Of a stretch of DNA of 64,000 nt, positions 51,969 through 61,230 are shown in pieces; the stretch's first letter is position 1, and every line of letters begins with the position of its first letter. The position numbers and the translations under genes are program-made. The notes below the pieces were generated by a model. The model was not told the DNA's origin. It did no database searches and saw only the letters and a program-made list of their open reading frames with translations. Source of the DNA: Mycobacterium sp. IS-1264 (GTDB taxonomy: Bacteria > Actinomycetota > Actinomycetes > Mycobacteriales > Mycobacteriaceae); contig NZ_MBES01000012.1 of the NCBI RefSeq assembly GCF_001954195.1, positions 1 to 64,000 on the forward strand. Reading direction: 5' to 3'.

Positions 51969-53438
51969 CTAGCTGTCGAGGGTGTAGCCCATCGGCATCA
52001 GCACGCTCTTCTGCTGCGTGAAGTGCTCGACACCTTCCGGCCCGTTCTCCCGGCCGATGCCCGAGTTCTTGTACCCGCCGAACGGGCAACACGGGTCGAA
52101 CGCGTACCAGTTGATCGCGTAGGTGCCGGTGCGAATCTTCTCCGAAATCTCAATGCCCTTGGGGATGTCGGACGTCCACACGCTGCCCGCCAGGCCGTAC
52201 ACCGAGTCGTTGGCGATCTTGATCGCGTCCTCCTCGGTGTCGTAGGGAACGATGGACAGCACCGGCCCGAAGATCTCCTCCTGGGCGATCGTCATCTTGT
52301 TGTCGACGTCGGCGAAGACCGTGGGCTGCACGAAGAAACCCTTGTCCAGTCCCTCGGGCCGGCCGCCGCCGCACACCAGCCGCGCGCCCTCCTCGATGCC
52401 CTTGGCGATGTAGCCCTCGACGCGGGCGCGCTGCTTCTCCGAGATCAGCGACCCGATCTGGGCGGCCGGGTCGGACGGCGTGCCGACCGGCAACGCTTGC
52501 ACGAAAGTGCTTACCGCATCGACGATTTCGTCGTAGCGCGACCGTGGTGCCAGGATGCGGGTCTGCGCGACGCAGGCCTGCCCGGTGTTCATGATTCCGG
52601 AGAACACCAGCATTGGGATTGCCGCGGCCAGGTCGACGTCCTCAAGGACGATGGCCGCCGACTTGCCGCCGAGCTCCAGGGTGCACGGTTTGAGCGCCTC
52701 GGCGGCGCGGCGGCCGATTTCCTTGCCGACCCCCGAACTGCCGGTGAAGGTGAACAGGTCGATATCGGGATTGGACGTCAGTGCTTGCCCGGTCTCGATG
52801 CCGCCGGGCACCACGGACAGCACCCCCTCGGGCAGGCCGGCTTCGGCGAACACCTCCGCCAAAGCATTTGTGCTCAAAGGGGTTTCGGCTGCGGGCTTGA
52901 GCACCACCGTGCAGCCGGCCAGCAGCGCCGGGCCCAGCTTGTTGACGGCGAGGAACAGCGGGACATTCCATGCCACGATCGCGCCCACAACGCCGATGGG
53001 CTCCCGGTGGACGATGCTCTGCCCGTAGCCTCCGGTGCGGATCTCTTTCCACTTGACCTGATCGACGGCGGGTCCGGCGAAGAAGTTCAAGGCGCCGATC
53101 GAGCTCATCCAGTGCATCGTCTCGACGGTGGTCGGCGGTTGGCCGGTCTCGTCGCCGAGCAGCTTGGTGAATTGGTCCTTACGCTCCTCCATCAGCTTGA
53201 GCGCGCCCGCGATGACGGCCGCGCGCTCCTTCGGTGGCGTGGTGGGCCACGGGCCGTTGTCGAATGCCGCGCGGGCCGCGGCCACCGCGGCGTCGACATC
53301 GGCCGCCGCCGCCAGCGGCACCTTCCCGACGTATTCGCCGGTGGCCGGGCAGTGCACCTCGATGACTTGGTCGGTCGACGGCTCGGTCCACTTGCCGCCG
53401 ATGAAAAGCTTGTCGTACTCGGTCTTGATGTCGGTCAT
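51969..53438 (-). CDS. NAD-dependent aldehyde dehydrogenase (Rv0223c homologue)
   Basis: A 489-residue ALDH that oxidises aldehydes to acids. Cofactor motif TFTGSSGVGKEIG, general-base Glu in LELGGKSA and catalytic Cys289 in NTGQACVAQT are intact; NPF-type PCCPFGGYKNSGIGREN closes the fold. The start is ATG 53438 with AGGAGCGG upstream; the open frame to 53495 carries part of a dispersed GC repeat and is unlikely to be translated. It matches the 487-residue Rv0223c. The substrate is unknown, although neighbouring lipid genes suggest fatty or terpenoid aldehydes. Confidence 0.94.
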   Translation of the reverse strand: MTDIKTEYDKLFIGGKWTEPSTDQVIEVHCPATGEYVGKVPLAAAADVDAAVAAARAAFDNGPWPTTPPKERAAVIAGALKLMEERKDQFTKLLGDETGQPPTTVETMHWMSSIGALNFFAGPAVDQVKWKEIRTGGYGQSIVHREPIGVVGAIVAWNVPLFLAVNKLGPALLAGCTVVLKPAAETPLSTNALAEVFAEAGLPEGVLSVVPGGIETGQALTSNPDIDLFTFTGSSGVGKEIGRRAAEALKPCTLELGGKSAAIVLEDVDLAAAIPMLVFSGIMNTGQACVAQTRILAPRSRYDEIVDAVSTFVQALPVGTPSDPAAQIGSLISEKQRARVEGYIAKGIEEGARLVCGGGRPEGLDKGFFVQPTVFADVDNKMTIAQEEIFGPVLSIVPYDTEEDAIKIANDSVYGLAGSVWTSDIPKGIEISEKIRTGTYAINWYAFDPCCPFGGYKNSGIGRENGPEGVEHFTQQKSVLMPMGYTLDS

Positions 53439-53457
53439 TCCGCCGCTCCTCCTCATC

Positions 53458-53502
53458 GCTCCGTCCCCCGCAAGCGGGAGGTGCCCCCACCGCATCGCGC
53501 GG
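53458..53502. repeat. Dispersed GC repeat, copy 3
   Basis: TCCCCCGC-AA-GCGGGAGGTGCCCCCA matches the copy at 12605-12643 in about 22 of 28 positions and the 862 copy in GGTGCCCCC-like parts. Here it lies between the aldehyde dehydrogenase and the Rv0224c-like gene and can fold as CCCCCGC-AA-GCGGG. Confidence 0.45.
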
Positions 53503-53554
53503 CGGGCATGGGCGCCACCCTACCCAAGCCGACGCAAAACGAGAACATGTTCCA

Positions 53555-54331
53555 TTATCGAGGTACGAGCACCAGCACGAGATTGCTCACCAGGAACTCG
53601 CGCAGCACCGGCACCCGCGTCATCCACCAGGCCCATCGGGGGTGGTAGCGGGGGAATGCGGCGACCGCGGCGCCGGTACTGGCCGCCCACGTCAGCCCGT
53701 CGGCGGCGGACACCGCGAACAACGACGACCCGTAGTCGTTTTTGGCCGGACGGCCGTGTTTGCGCGCATAGCGGGCGGCGGCGCGCTGCCCGCCCAGGTA
53801 GTGGCTCAGGCCCATCTCGTGCCCACCGAACGGGCCGAGCCAGACGGTGTAGGACAGCACCGCCAGCCCGCCCGGCTTGGTCACCCGCAGCATCTCGGCG
53901 CCGAGCTGCCATGGTCGCGGCACGTGCTCGGCGACATTGGACGACAGGCAGATGTCCACCGAGTCGTCGGCGAACGGCAGCGCCAGGCCCGACGCCCGGA
54001 CGAAGGTGTCCGCCGGGTGCCCGCCGAAAGCCGGTCCCGCCGCGTGCATCTCGCGTTCGTCGGGTTCCACGCCGATGTAGCGAACACCGGCGTCGCCGAA
54101 TGCGGCCGCGAAATATCCCGGCCCGCCGCCGACGTCGAGCAGCGTGCGCCCCACCGGAGGTTCGCCGCGGACGCCCAGCCACAGGTCGCCCACCATTGCC
54201 GCGGTGTCGGCCGCGAGCGCGCCATAGAAGCGCGCCGGATCGGACTGCTCGTAGCGGAATTCCGACAGCAGCCGCACCGAGCGGGCCAGGGTTGCGCGCC
54301 GCGCGAAAACGTCGGTGACGGCCACCGCCAT
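53555..54331 (-). CDS. Class I SAM-dependent methyltransferase (Rv0224c homologue)
   Basis: A 258-residue methyltransferase. Motif I is TLLDVGGGPGYFAAAFG, the acidic motif II residue is in YIGVEPDER, and motif IV/V reads VDICLSSNVAEHVPRPWQLGAEMLRVTKPGG. The C-terminus is hydrophobic and amphipathic (WAWWMTRVPVLREFLVSNLVLVLVP), perhaps a membrane contact. TAGGGT stands directly before ATG 54331 and six bases before GTG 54325, so GTG 54325 (VAVTDVF) may be the real leaderless start. It is divergent from the glycosyltransferase gene, which suggests a joint role in a methylated glycoconjugate. Confidence 0.9.
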   Translation of the reverse strand: MAVAVTDVFARRATLARSVRLLSEFRYEQSDPARFYGALAADTAAMVGDLWLGVRGEPPVGRTLLDVGGGPGYFAAAFGDAGVRYIGVEPDEREMHAAGPAFGGHPADTFVRASGLALPFADDSVDICLSSNVAEHVPRPWQLGAEMLRVTKPGGLAVLSYTVWLGPFGGHEMGLSHYLGGQRAAARYARKHGRPAKNDYGSSLFAVSAADGLTWAASTGAAVAAFPRYHPRWAWWMTRVPVLREFLVSNLVLVLVPR

Positions 54332-54356
54332 ACCCTACGCAGCGTCGTCGCCAGGC

Positions 54357-54362
54357 TAGGCT
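54357..54362 (+). promoter_or_regulatory. -10 TAGGCT of the Rv0225-like gene
   Basis: TAGGCT ends eight bases before ATG 54371; the same hexamer precedes the Rv0205-like gene. Confidence 0.4.
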
Positions 54363-54370
54363 GACCGGTA

Positions 54371-55525
54371 ATGTCTGCCCTCCGCTCCGTGCTGCTGCTG
54401 TGTTGGCGCGACACCGGCCACCCGCAGGGCGGCGGCAGCGAGGCCTACCTGCAGCGCATCGGCGCGCAGCTGGCCGCCCAGGGAACAGCCGTCACACTCC
54501 GCACCGCCCGCTATCCGGGTGCGCCGCGGCACGAGGTTGTCGACGGCGTGCGGATCAGCCGCGCGGGTGGCCGCTACTCGGTGTATGTGTGGGCGCTACT
54601 GGCCATGGCGCTGGCCCGGCTCGGGCTCGGTCCGCTCCGCCGGGTGCGGCCCGACGTGGTCGTCGATACCCAGAACGGCTTGCCGTTCCTGGCCCGGCTG
54701 CTCTACGGCCGCAGGGTGGTGGTGTTGGTGCACCACTGCCATCGCGAGCAGTGGCCGGTGGCCGGGCCGCTGCTCGGCCGGCTCGGCTGGTTCGTCGAGT
54801 CGACGTTGTCGCCCAGGGTGAACCGCAGCAACCAGTACGTGACGGTGTCGCTGCCGTCGGCCCGCGATCTGGTCGCCCTGGGGGTCGACAACGAGCGCAT
54901 CGCGGTGGTGCGCAACGGTCTCGACGAGGCCCCGCCGCTGTCGTTGTCCGGGCCCCGCGCGGACGCGCCGCGCGTCGTGGTGCTGTCGCGGCTGGTGCCG
55001 CACAAGCAGATCGAGGACGCGCTGGACGTCGTCGCGGCCCTGCGACCGCGGGTCCCGGGCCTGCATCTCGACATCCTCGGCGACGGCTGGTGGCGGGAGC
55101 GGCTGGTCGACCACGCGCACGCGCTCGGCCTTTCCGGCGCGGTGACCTTCCACGGCCACGTCGACGACGTGACCAAACACCATGTGCTGCAACGCTCCTG
55201 GGTGCACGTGCTGCCGTCGCGCAAGGAGGGCTGGGGCCTGGCGGTGGTCGAGGCGGCCCAGCACCGGGTGCCCACCATCGGCTACCGATCCTCCGGCGGG
55301 CTGTCCGACTCAATCGTCGACGGCGTGACCGGGGTGTTGGTGGACACTCGGGCCGAGCTGGTGGACCGGCTCGAGCGGCTGCTCTGCGATCCCGTGCTGC
55401 GTGACCAGCTTGGCGCCAAGGCGCAAACGCGCAGCGGCGAATTCTCCTGGACGCAAAGCGCCGATGCGATGCGCACCGTGCTCGAAGCGGTGCGCGCCGG
55501 CGAGTTCGTCAGCGGCGTCGTCTGA
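54371..55525 (+). CDS. Glycosyltransferase family 4 (Rv0225 homologue)
   Basis: A 384-residue GT-B enzyme, the length of Rv0225. The N-terminal acceptor domain starts CWRDTGHPQGGGSEAYLQRIGAQL; the C-terminal nucleotide-sugar domain has RVVVLSRLVPHKQIEDALDVV and the EX7E-type stretch PSRKEGWGLAVVEAAQHRVPTIGY. It probably transfers a sugar at the cytoplasmic face of the membrane to a lipid or polysaccharide precursor. The 3' end overlaps the convergent Rv0226c-like gene by 17 bases. Acceptor and sugar are unknown. Confidence 0.93.
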   Translation: MSALRSVLLLCWRDTGHPQGGGSEAYLQRIGAQLAAQGTAVTLRTARYPGAPRHEVVDGVRISRAGGRYSVYVWALLAMALARLGLGPLRRVRPDVVVDTQNGLPFLARLLYGRRVVVLVHHCHREQWPVAGPLLGRLGWFVESTLSPRVNRSNQYVTVSLPSARDLVALGVDNERIAVVRNGLDEAPPLSLSGPRADAPRVVVLSRLVPHKQIEDALDVVAALRPRVPGLHLDILGDGWWRERLVDHAHALGLSGAVTFHGHVDDVTKHHVLQRSWVHVLPSRKEGWGLAVVEAAQHRVPTIGYRSSGGLSDSIVDGVTGVLVDTRAELVDRLERLLCDPVLRDQLGAKAQTRSGEFSWTQSADAMRTVLEAVRAGEFVSGVV

Positions 55526-57179
55526 CCGGGCGGACCCCGGCGCCGGCGGCGCCGACGATCAGCAACGCCAGCCACCCCAGATGCGCGATCACCGTCGCCC
55601 GGCGGCGCCCGGCGGACACACCGGCGGTGTCGCCGCCGATCCGATACAGGGCGAGTTCGTCGTTGCGGAAATCCGGTGTCAGCGCGCCGAGGGTGCGGGC
55701 GGACGCACCCATGTCACCGGCGCTGTCCGATTCGACGATCAACCACCCGACGCCGGCCGCGGCCAACGCGGCGCGATCCGGCCCCGCCAGCAGCAACTCC
55801 TGCACCGCCCGGGCGCGGTTGCCCTCCCCGGGAACCGTCACCCCGGAGATGGCCAGGTCCCCGGTCATCAGCACGTCGGCGCGCACCCAGCGGGGCAGCG
55901 GATCGAGCACCGGCGCCGGGCCGGACCAGGGGAAGCGGCGCATGGTGCCGGCGGGCAGTACGGCGACGGTCCGTGGGTCGGCGTTGATCGCCGACGCGAC
56001 CGCGGCCCAGCCGGACGGGTAGCGCACCGGCTCGACCCTTCCCCACACGCCCCAAACCAGGTCGGGCAGCGCCAGGATCAGCGCGAGGCAACAGACCAGC
56101 GCCGTCTGCGCCGGCCGCAGCCACCGGCGCAGCGTCAGCACCGAGCCCGCACCCGCCAACGCGTATCCGGGCAGCGCAAGGGCGACCCACTTCTGCCCGT
56201 CGCGCAACACCCCGAACCCCGGCGCGGCCTCAACCACCGCGCGCAGCGCGTGCAGGCCGGGACCGGTCGCCAGCGCGGCCGGCACCAGCACCGACACCGC
56301 CGCCAGCACCAGCAGCGGCGCGACCGCCCGCCGGCGCGCCACCGCCGGCAGCCCGGCCACCACGATCCCCAGCAACACCAGGGCCGAGGACACCGCGAAA
56401 AGCGTTGTCCGCGAAGCGGGTACGGCTTCGCCATTCCAGATCCCGCCCAGGCTGGCCAGGCTGAAGAGTGTGCCGAGACCGGGCTCGGCACGTGGCGCGA
56501 ACGCGCTGACCCCGAGCGCATTCTGCGCGCCCAACGACGGGCCCAGCGCGGCCGCGGTCAGCCACGGCAGCGCGGCCACCACCGCAACACCCAAAGTCGC
56601 TGCGGCGCAGACCCACCGCGGCCAGCCGGGACCGGGCGCGGCCACGCAGACCAGCCCGACCGTCGCGGCCAACATCAATCCGGTGGGCGTCAGCCCGGCC
56701 AACGCGACCCAGAAAATCAAACCGAAGGCGGCACCCCCCGCGAAGCGAAGCCGCAGCATCGCCGTCGCAACCCAGGGCAGGCAGCCGTAGCCGACCAGCA
56801 GGCTCCAGTGGCCTTGCAAAAGCCGTTCGGCGACATAGGGATTCCAGATCGCCAGCGTGATCGCGACGAACTGGCCGGCCGCGCCCGCGTCGGGCAGTGC
56901 GGTCTCAACGAGCCGGGCCGCACCCCATCCCGCGACCCACAGGCCCGCGACGAGCAACGCCTTCACCACCACGCCGCCGTCGACCACGTGCGAGGCCAGC
57001 GCCACCGCAAAATCTTGCGGCGTCGCCCGCGGCGCCGCCGTCAAACCCAGCGCGCCGTCGGACAGGTAGGACCGCGGCGTCGATACCGCGTCGCGCAGCA
57101 GCAGGTATCCGGGCTTCAGCAGGGGCCCGGCCACCAGGAGCGCCACGGCGAGCGCGTACCCCGGCCGGCTCCAACGCAC
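55509..57179 (-). CDS. Polytopic membrane protein (Rv0226c homologue)
   Basis: A 556-residue membrane protein with about 12 to 13 helices in the first 400 residues, an extracytoplasmic segment (residues about 390-520) and a final helix (IAHLGWLALLIVGAAGAGVRP). The organisation resembles GT-C glycosyltransferases that use polyprenyl-linked sugars, and the N-terminal loop has YLSDGALGLT rather than a clear DxD. Conserved in mycobacteria next to the Rv0227c and Rv0228 homologues. It is likely a cell-envelope enzyme, but I cannot name the reaction. It lies 9 bp downstream of the Rv0227c-like gene in the same operon. Confidence 0.85.
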   Translation of the reverse strand: MRWSRPGYALAVALLVAGPLLKPGYLLLRDAVSTPRSYLSDGALGLTAAPRATPQDFAVALASHVVDGGVVVKALLVAGLWVAGWGAARLVETALPDAGAAGQFVAITLAIWNPYVAERLLQGHWSLLVGYGCLPWVATAMLRLRFAGGAAFGLIFWVALAGLTPTGLMLAATVGLVCVAAPGPGWPRWVCAAATLGVAVVAALPWLTAAALGPSLGAQNALGVSAFAPRAEPGLGTLFSLASLGGIWNGEAVPASRTTLFAVSSALVLLGIVVAGLPAVARRRAVAPLLVLAAVSVLVPAALATGPGLHALRAVVEAAPGFGVLRDGQKWVALALPGYALAGAGSVLTLRRWLRPAQTALVCCLALILALPDLVWGVWGRVEPVRYPSGWAAVASAINADPRTVAVLPAGTMRRFPWSGPAPVLDPLPRWVRADVLMTGDLAISGVTVPGEGNRARAVQELLLAGPDRAALAAAGVGWLIVESDSAGDMGASARTLGALTPDFRNDELALYRIGGDTAGVSAGRRRATVIAHLGWLALLIVGAAGAGVRPVRRRR

Positions 57180-57188
57180 GTCGGGAAG

Positions 57189-58469
57189 TTAGGCCCGTTC
57201 GGGCGGACCGCCCGGCGGTTCCGGCGGCCCGGCATCGGGTGGCTCTTCCGATGCCGGAGGGTCCGATCCCGGCTCCGCCGCGTCCGGGCGCGCGGCGGGA
57301 CGCTGGGTGGGCAGCTTCTCGGTCTCGGCCTCGGCGCCGGGCACCGGTTCCTCCAGCCCGGTGCGGCCGAAGAAGTCCTGATCGGCGCGGTCCAGGCCGG
57401 GGTCGGTCAGCGCGCTTTCGGTTCGGAGGCTGAACGAGGCCAGCAATCCGCCGCCGATCAGCGAGATCAAACCGACCGCGGTGAAGGTGATGGGCAGCAC
57501 CCGCGACCACAGGGCCAGCCGGTCGCGTTCGTCGCGGGCCGCATTGACCTGGGCTTCGACGGTGTCTTCGGTCGAGGTGACGCGGTAGTCGGCCAGCGTC
57601 ACCTCGGGCTTCAGCGGATCACGCGCGAAGTAGTGGTTGGCGTGCTCGGTCTGCTTGACGATGGTGCCCGATACGGGGTCCACCCAGAAGGTCCGCTGCG
57701 CCGCGTAGTAGCGCGTCATGGTGACCTGCTCGGCGGGATCGCCGCCCACCCCCCACATCGCCGCGGACGTGGTGACCTTGCCGTCCTCGTCGCCGGCGTA
57801 CAGCGAGGGGTACTTGACCGGGGCCGTCAGCTTGCCGTCGGGGTTGTAGCCGACGTTCTGCGTGAAGCGGTAGGTGGTCAGGCCGTTGACGTCTTCCTGG
57901 CTTTCGTAGTTGACGTCGAAGGCCTTCTGCGCGATCGGGTCGAAGTAGGGGTACGTCTTCTTCTCGGTGTGGAACGGGAACCGGTAGGACAGCCCGTCGT
58001 GGCGCAGTGGGATCGCGGTGGGGGGGTTCTCGTCGCTGAAGGAGCGCGGCTTCTGCACCGAGCCGCCCGTGTGGGTGTCGTCCGAGACGGCCAGCGCGGT
58101 CCTGCGGTTAAGGGTGACGGTGTCGACGATCGCCAGCAGCAGTCCGCTGTCCTTTTGCTTGTCGGTGCGCCGAACCGACGTGCCGACCTGCAGGGTGACC
58201 ACGTCGGCGTTGGCGGGGGATTCGACGCTGACCTGCTGCTGGGACACCAGCGGCACGTTCTGGTTGACGACGAGGTGATCGCTCGACAAGGACGCGGAGT
58301 CGAGCGCGGTGCCGTTGCCGTCGCTGATCAAGGTGGTGTCGAGATTGAGCGGGACCTTGGTGATCCTGCTGCTGGTGTAGGTCGACAGCAGCAGGGCGGC
58401 GATCAGCAGGGCGGCTCCGAGTCCAATGATTCCGCATGCGGCGAACCGCAACATGACTGCTCGGTTCAC
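57189..58469 (-). CDS. DUF3068/PorA-family membrane protein (Rv0227c homologue)
   Basis: A 426-residue protein with one N-terminal helix (residues 8-30), a large extracytoplasmic domain of about 290 residues, a second helix near residues 325-348 and a Pro/Glu-rich cytoplasmic tail of 75 residues. The extracytoplasmic part shows repeated beta strands (YRFPFHTEKKTYPYFDPIAQKAFDV, TYRFTQNVGYNPDGKL). AGGAGG stands ten bases before GTG 58469. It lies between the Rv0226c-like gene and, divergently, the Rv0228-like acyltransferase gene. This set is conserved in mycolic-acid bacteria, so an envelope role is likely; the molecular function is unknown. Confidence 0.9.
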   Translation of the reverse strand: MNRAVMLRFAACGIIGLGAALLIAALLLSTYTSSRITKVPLNLDTTLISDGNGTALDSASLSSDHLVVNQNVPLVSQQQVSVESPANADVVTLQVGTSVRRTDKQKDSGLLLAIVDTVTLNRRTALAVSDDTHTGGSVQKPRSFSDENPPTAIPLRHDGLSYRFPFHTEKKTYPYFDPIAQKAFDVNYESQEDVNGLTTYRFTQNVGYNPDGKLTAPVKYPSLYAGDEDGKVTTSAAMWGVGGDPAEQVTMTRYYAAQRTFWVDPVSGTIVKQTEHANHYFARDPLKPEVTLADYRVTSTEDTVEAQVNAARDERDRLALWSRVLPITFTAVGLISLIGGGLLASFSLRTESALTDPGLDRADQDFFGRTGLEEPVPGAEAETEKLPTQRPAARPDAAEPGSDPPASEEPPDAGPPEPPGGPPERA

Positions 58470-58604
58470 GTTGCTGTGTCCTCCTAGTGGTCCTCAAAGT
58501 TCTCAGACTCTTCGGCCGCCCCCTCTGGCCTGACCAAGCAGCGGCAAACCCGTTTGACCCTAACAGCAGAATTTAAGGTCTCGGCTTACGAACCTAGCGA
58601 CAGG

Positions 58605-58610
58605 CAGACT
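58605..58610 (+). promoter_or_regulatory. -10 CAGACT, leaderless start of the Rv0228-like gene
   Basis: CAGACT ends six bases before GTG 58617, in the 147-base gap between divergent genes. It supports GTG 58617 over the longer frame from 58554. Confidence 0.4.
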
Positions 58611-58616
58611 GTCAAC

Positions 58617-59783
58617 GTGAATGATGACCAGCAGGTGGGCGGCGTCCGCAGCTTCCTGCCCGCCGTGGAGGGGATGCGCGCGTGCGCGGCCATGGGCGTG
58701 GTCGTCACGCACGTCGCCTTCCAGACGGGCCATTCGAGCGGTGTCACCGGCAGGTTGTTCGGTCGCTTCGACCTGGCGGTGGCGGTGTTCTTCGCCTTGT
58801 CGGGATTCCTGCTGTGGCGTGGTCACGCGGCGGCCGCACGGGGTCTGGGATCGCGCCCGCGCACGGGCCACTACCTGCGATCGCGGGTGGTCCGCATCAT
58901 GCCCGCCTATCTCGTCGCGGTGGTCGTCATCCTGTGCCTGCTGCCCGACTCCAATCACGCCAGCCCGACGGTATGGCTGGCGAACCTGACGCTCACCCAG
59001 ATCTACGTGCCGCTCACCCTGACCGGCGGCCTGACCCAGATGTGGAGCCTCTCGGTCGAGGTCGGCTTCTATCTGGCGTTGCCGATCCTCGCGCTGCTGG
59101 CCCGACGCATCCCGGTCCGCGCCCGGATACCGGTGATCGCCGCGTTCGCCGCGCTCAGCTGGGCCTGGGGCTGGGTGCCGTTCGCGCATGCCGGCTCCGG
59201 TATCAATCCGCTGAACTGGCCGCCCGCGTTCTTCTCGTGGTTCGCCGCGGGCATGCTGCTGGCGGAATGGACCTACAGCGGGATCGGGTTGGCGCACCGG
59301 CTGGCGCGACGCCGCGTGCTGATGGCCGTGATCGCCGCGCTGGCGTACCTGGTCGCGGCCTCCCCGCTGGCCGGCCCGGAGGGGTTGATTCCGGGCACCG
59401 CCACGCAGTTCGCGGTGAAGACGGCGGCGGGTTCCCTCGTCGCTTTCGCACTGGTCGCGCCGTTGGTGCTGGACCGGCCCGATACGCCGCACCGGGTGCT
59501 GGGCACCACCGCCATGGTCACGCTGGGGCGCTGGTCCTACGGGCTTTTCATCTGGCACCTGGCCGCATTGGCCATGGTGTTCCCCGTGATCGGGACCTTC
59601 CCGTTCACCGGGCGGATGGTCGAGGTGTTGGCGTTGACGCTGATCTTCGGATGGGCGATCGCCGCCGTCAGCTACGGGCTGGTCGAGTCGCCCTGCCGGG
59701 AAGCGTTGCGGCGCTGGGAGAAACGCGAGAAGCCGGCGGACGCCAGGGTCATAGACGCTGAGGCGGACGCAATCGCGCCATGA
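58617..59783 (+). CDS. tmaT: Acyltransferase 3 family, TMM acetyltransferase-like (Rv0228 homologue)
   Basis: A 388-residue polytopic acyltransferase-3 protein with about ten helices. The family signature is FLPAVEGMRACAAMGVVVTHVAFQTGH (catalytic His) with AVFFALSGFLLWR and the RSRVVRIMPAY arginine motif. In corynebacteria and mycobacteria the Rv0228-type enzyme acetylates trehalose monomycolate before MmpL3 export; mmpL3 is in this window. GTG 58617 gives VNDDQQVGGVRSFLP and lies behind a -10 suited to a leaderless transcript. The 3' end overlaps the convergent ligase gene by 35 bases. Confidence 0.85.
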   Translation: MNDDQQVGGVRSFLPAVEGMRACAAMGVVVTHVAFQTGHSSGVTGRLFGRFDLAVAVFFALSGFLLWRGHAAAARGLGSRPRTGHYLRSRVVRIMPAYLVAVVVILCLLPDSNHASPTVWLANLTLTQIYVPLTLTGGLTQMWSLSVEVGFYLALPILALLARRIPVRARIPVIAAFAALSWAWGWVPFAHAGSGINPLNWPPAFFSWFAAGMLLAEWTYSGIGLAHRLARRRVLMAVIAALAYLVAASPLAGPEGLIPGTATQFAVKTAAGSLVAFALVAPLVLDRPDTPHRVLGTTAMVTLGRWSYGLFIWHLAALAMVFPVIGTFPFTGRMVEVLALTLIFGWAIAAVSYGLVESPCREALRRWEKREKPADARVIDAEADAIAP

Positions 59784-61230
59784 TCTCGGCGCGGACGGCC
59801 GACCGCCGCGCCTTGCCGGCATCGTCGCGCAGCGGGGAGCCGACGAATTCGACGGTGTGCGGCACCTTGTACGACGAAATGCGTTCGCGCAGAAAGTCTT
59901 TCACGGATGCTTCGTCCAGCGCCGACCCGTCGGCGGTGTGCACCAGGGCATACGGCACCTGACCCAGGTCGCCGGCGTTCGGGTCGGGGACACCGACGAC
60001 CAGGCAGGACAACACTTCCGGGTGGGCCGAGAGCGCGTTCTCGATCTCGGCGGGGTAGACGTTGCGGCCGCCCACGGTGAACATGTCGACGCGGCGGTCC
60101 GATAGGTAGAGGTATCCGTCCTCGTCGAAGTAGCCGAGGTCGCCCAGCGAGTCCCAGCCGTCGCGCGACTTCGCCGTCACGCCGATGTAGCGGTAGGTCG
60201 GCGCGCTGCCCGGGCTGGGCCGCATATAGATCTCGCCGACCACCCCCGGCGGGCAGGGGTTGCCGTCGTCGTCGAGCACCTTCATCTCCCCGGCGACCAC
60301 CACGCCGACCGAGCCGCGGTGGGTCAGCCATTGGTCGCCGGAGATGAACGTCAAAGCCTGTAATTCGGTGCCGCCGTAGAGTTCCCAGACGGCTTCGGGG
60401 CCCAGCAACTCGATCCACGCCTGCTTGACGGCCGGCGGGCACGGCGCGCCCATGTGCCAGAACCGCCGGATCGACGACAGGTCATAGGAGCCGGGGTCGG
60501 CGTGGTAGACCGGCAGGGCCCGCTGCATGATCGTCGGCACCACAGTCAGGAACGTGACGCGATGATCGGCGATCAGCCGGAGGAACCCATGCGGGTCGAA
60601 CCGGCTCATCAACACCAGGTGGTGGCCCATCAGTAAGCCGATCGTCGCGGTAGTGAAGCCGGTGTTGTGGGACAGCGGGATCGGCACCAGGGTGGTGTCG
60701 CCCTCCTGCGCACCGAGCGGATAGCCGATGGCCGGCGGAATCCGGCTGTCGCCGCCGGATTCGATGAGCTTGGGCCGCCCGGTGCTGCCGCCCGAGCCCA
60801 TCGCTTTCCACACCGGCGAGACCGCCTCCGGCAACGCGGCGTCGGACAAAGCCGGGTCGGGAGCGAAACCGGTTGGCACGCTTGGGATGCCGGCGCGCTC
60901 GCGGCCGACGAGCAGGGCCGGCGGCCGCAGATCCAGCAGGCCGGCCAGCTCGGCGTCCGGCAGCCGCGCGGACAGCGGCTGGGGCACCGCGCCCAGCTTC
61001 CAGCACGCCACCGCCGCCTGGATCCACTCGATCGAGTTGGGCAGCACCATCGTCACGTAGTCGCCGACGCCGACACCGCGCTCGGCGTAGGCGCGGGCCA
61101 GCCGGTTCGTCGACCGATCGAGCTCGGCGCGGGTGATGGTCAGCCCGTCGCACGTGACCGCGGGCTCGTCGGGAGCGAGTTCGGCCAGCGCCGATATCTG
61201 CGAACCGATCGGGGGGACCGGCTCGGTCAT
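59749..61230 (-). CDS. AMP-dependent acid--CoA ligase
   Basis: A 493-residue adenylate-forming enzyme. Motif A3 is unusual, SGGSTGRPKLIESGG, as in the bile-acid/steroid-acid CoA ligase group. A5 is VWELYGGTELQALTF, A8 is DRRVDMFTVGGRNVYPAEIENALS, and the Lys near the end lies in RDDAGKARRSA. The gene begins immediately after the php stop with no gap, so php and ligase form an operon. It converges with and overlaps the acyltransferase gene. The substrate acid is unknown. In M. tuberculosis Rv0229c occupies this place. Confidence 0.9.
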   Translation of the reverse strand: MTEPVPPIGSQISALAELAPDEPAVTCDGLTITRAELDRSTNRLARAYAERGVGVGDYVTMVLPNSIEWIQAAVACWKLGAVPQPLSARLPDAELAGLLDLRPPALLVGRERAGIPSVPTGFAPDPALSDAALPEAVSPVWKAMGSGGSTGRPKLIESGGDSRIPPAIGYPLGAQEGDTTLVPIPLSHNTGFTTATIGLLMGHHLVLMSRFDPHGFLRLIADHRVTFLTVVPTIMQRALPVYHADPGSYDLSSIRRFWHMGAPCPPAVKQAWIELLGPEAVWELYGGTELQALTFISGDQWLTHRGSVGVVVAGEMKVLDDDGNPCPPGVVGEIYMRPSPGSAPTYRYIGVTAKSRDGWDSLGDLGYFDEDGYLYLSDRRVDMFTVGGRNVYPAEIENALSAHPEVLSCLVVGVPDPNAGDLGQVPYALVHTADGSALDEASVKDFLRERISSYKVPHTVEFVGSPLRDDAGKARRSAVRAEIMARLRPPQRL

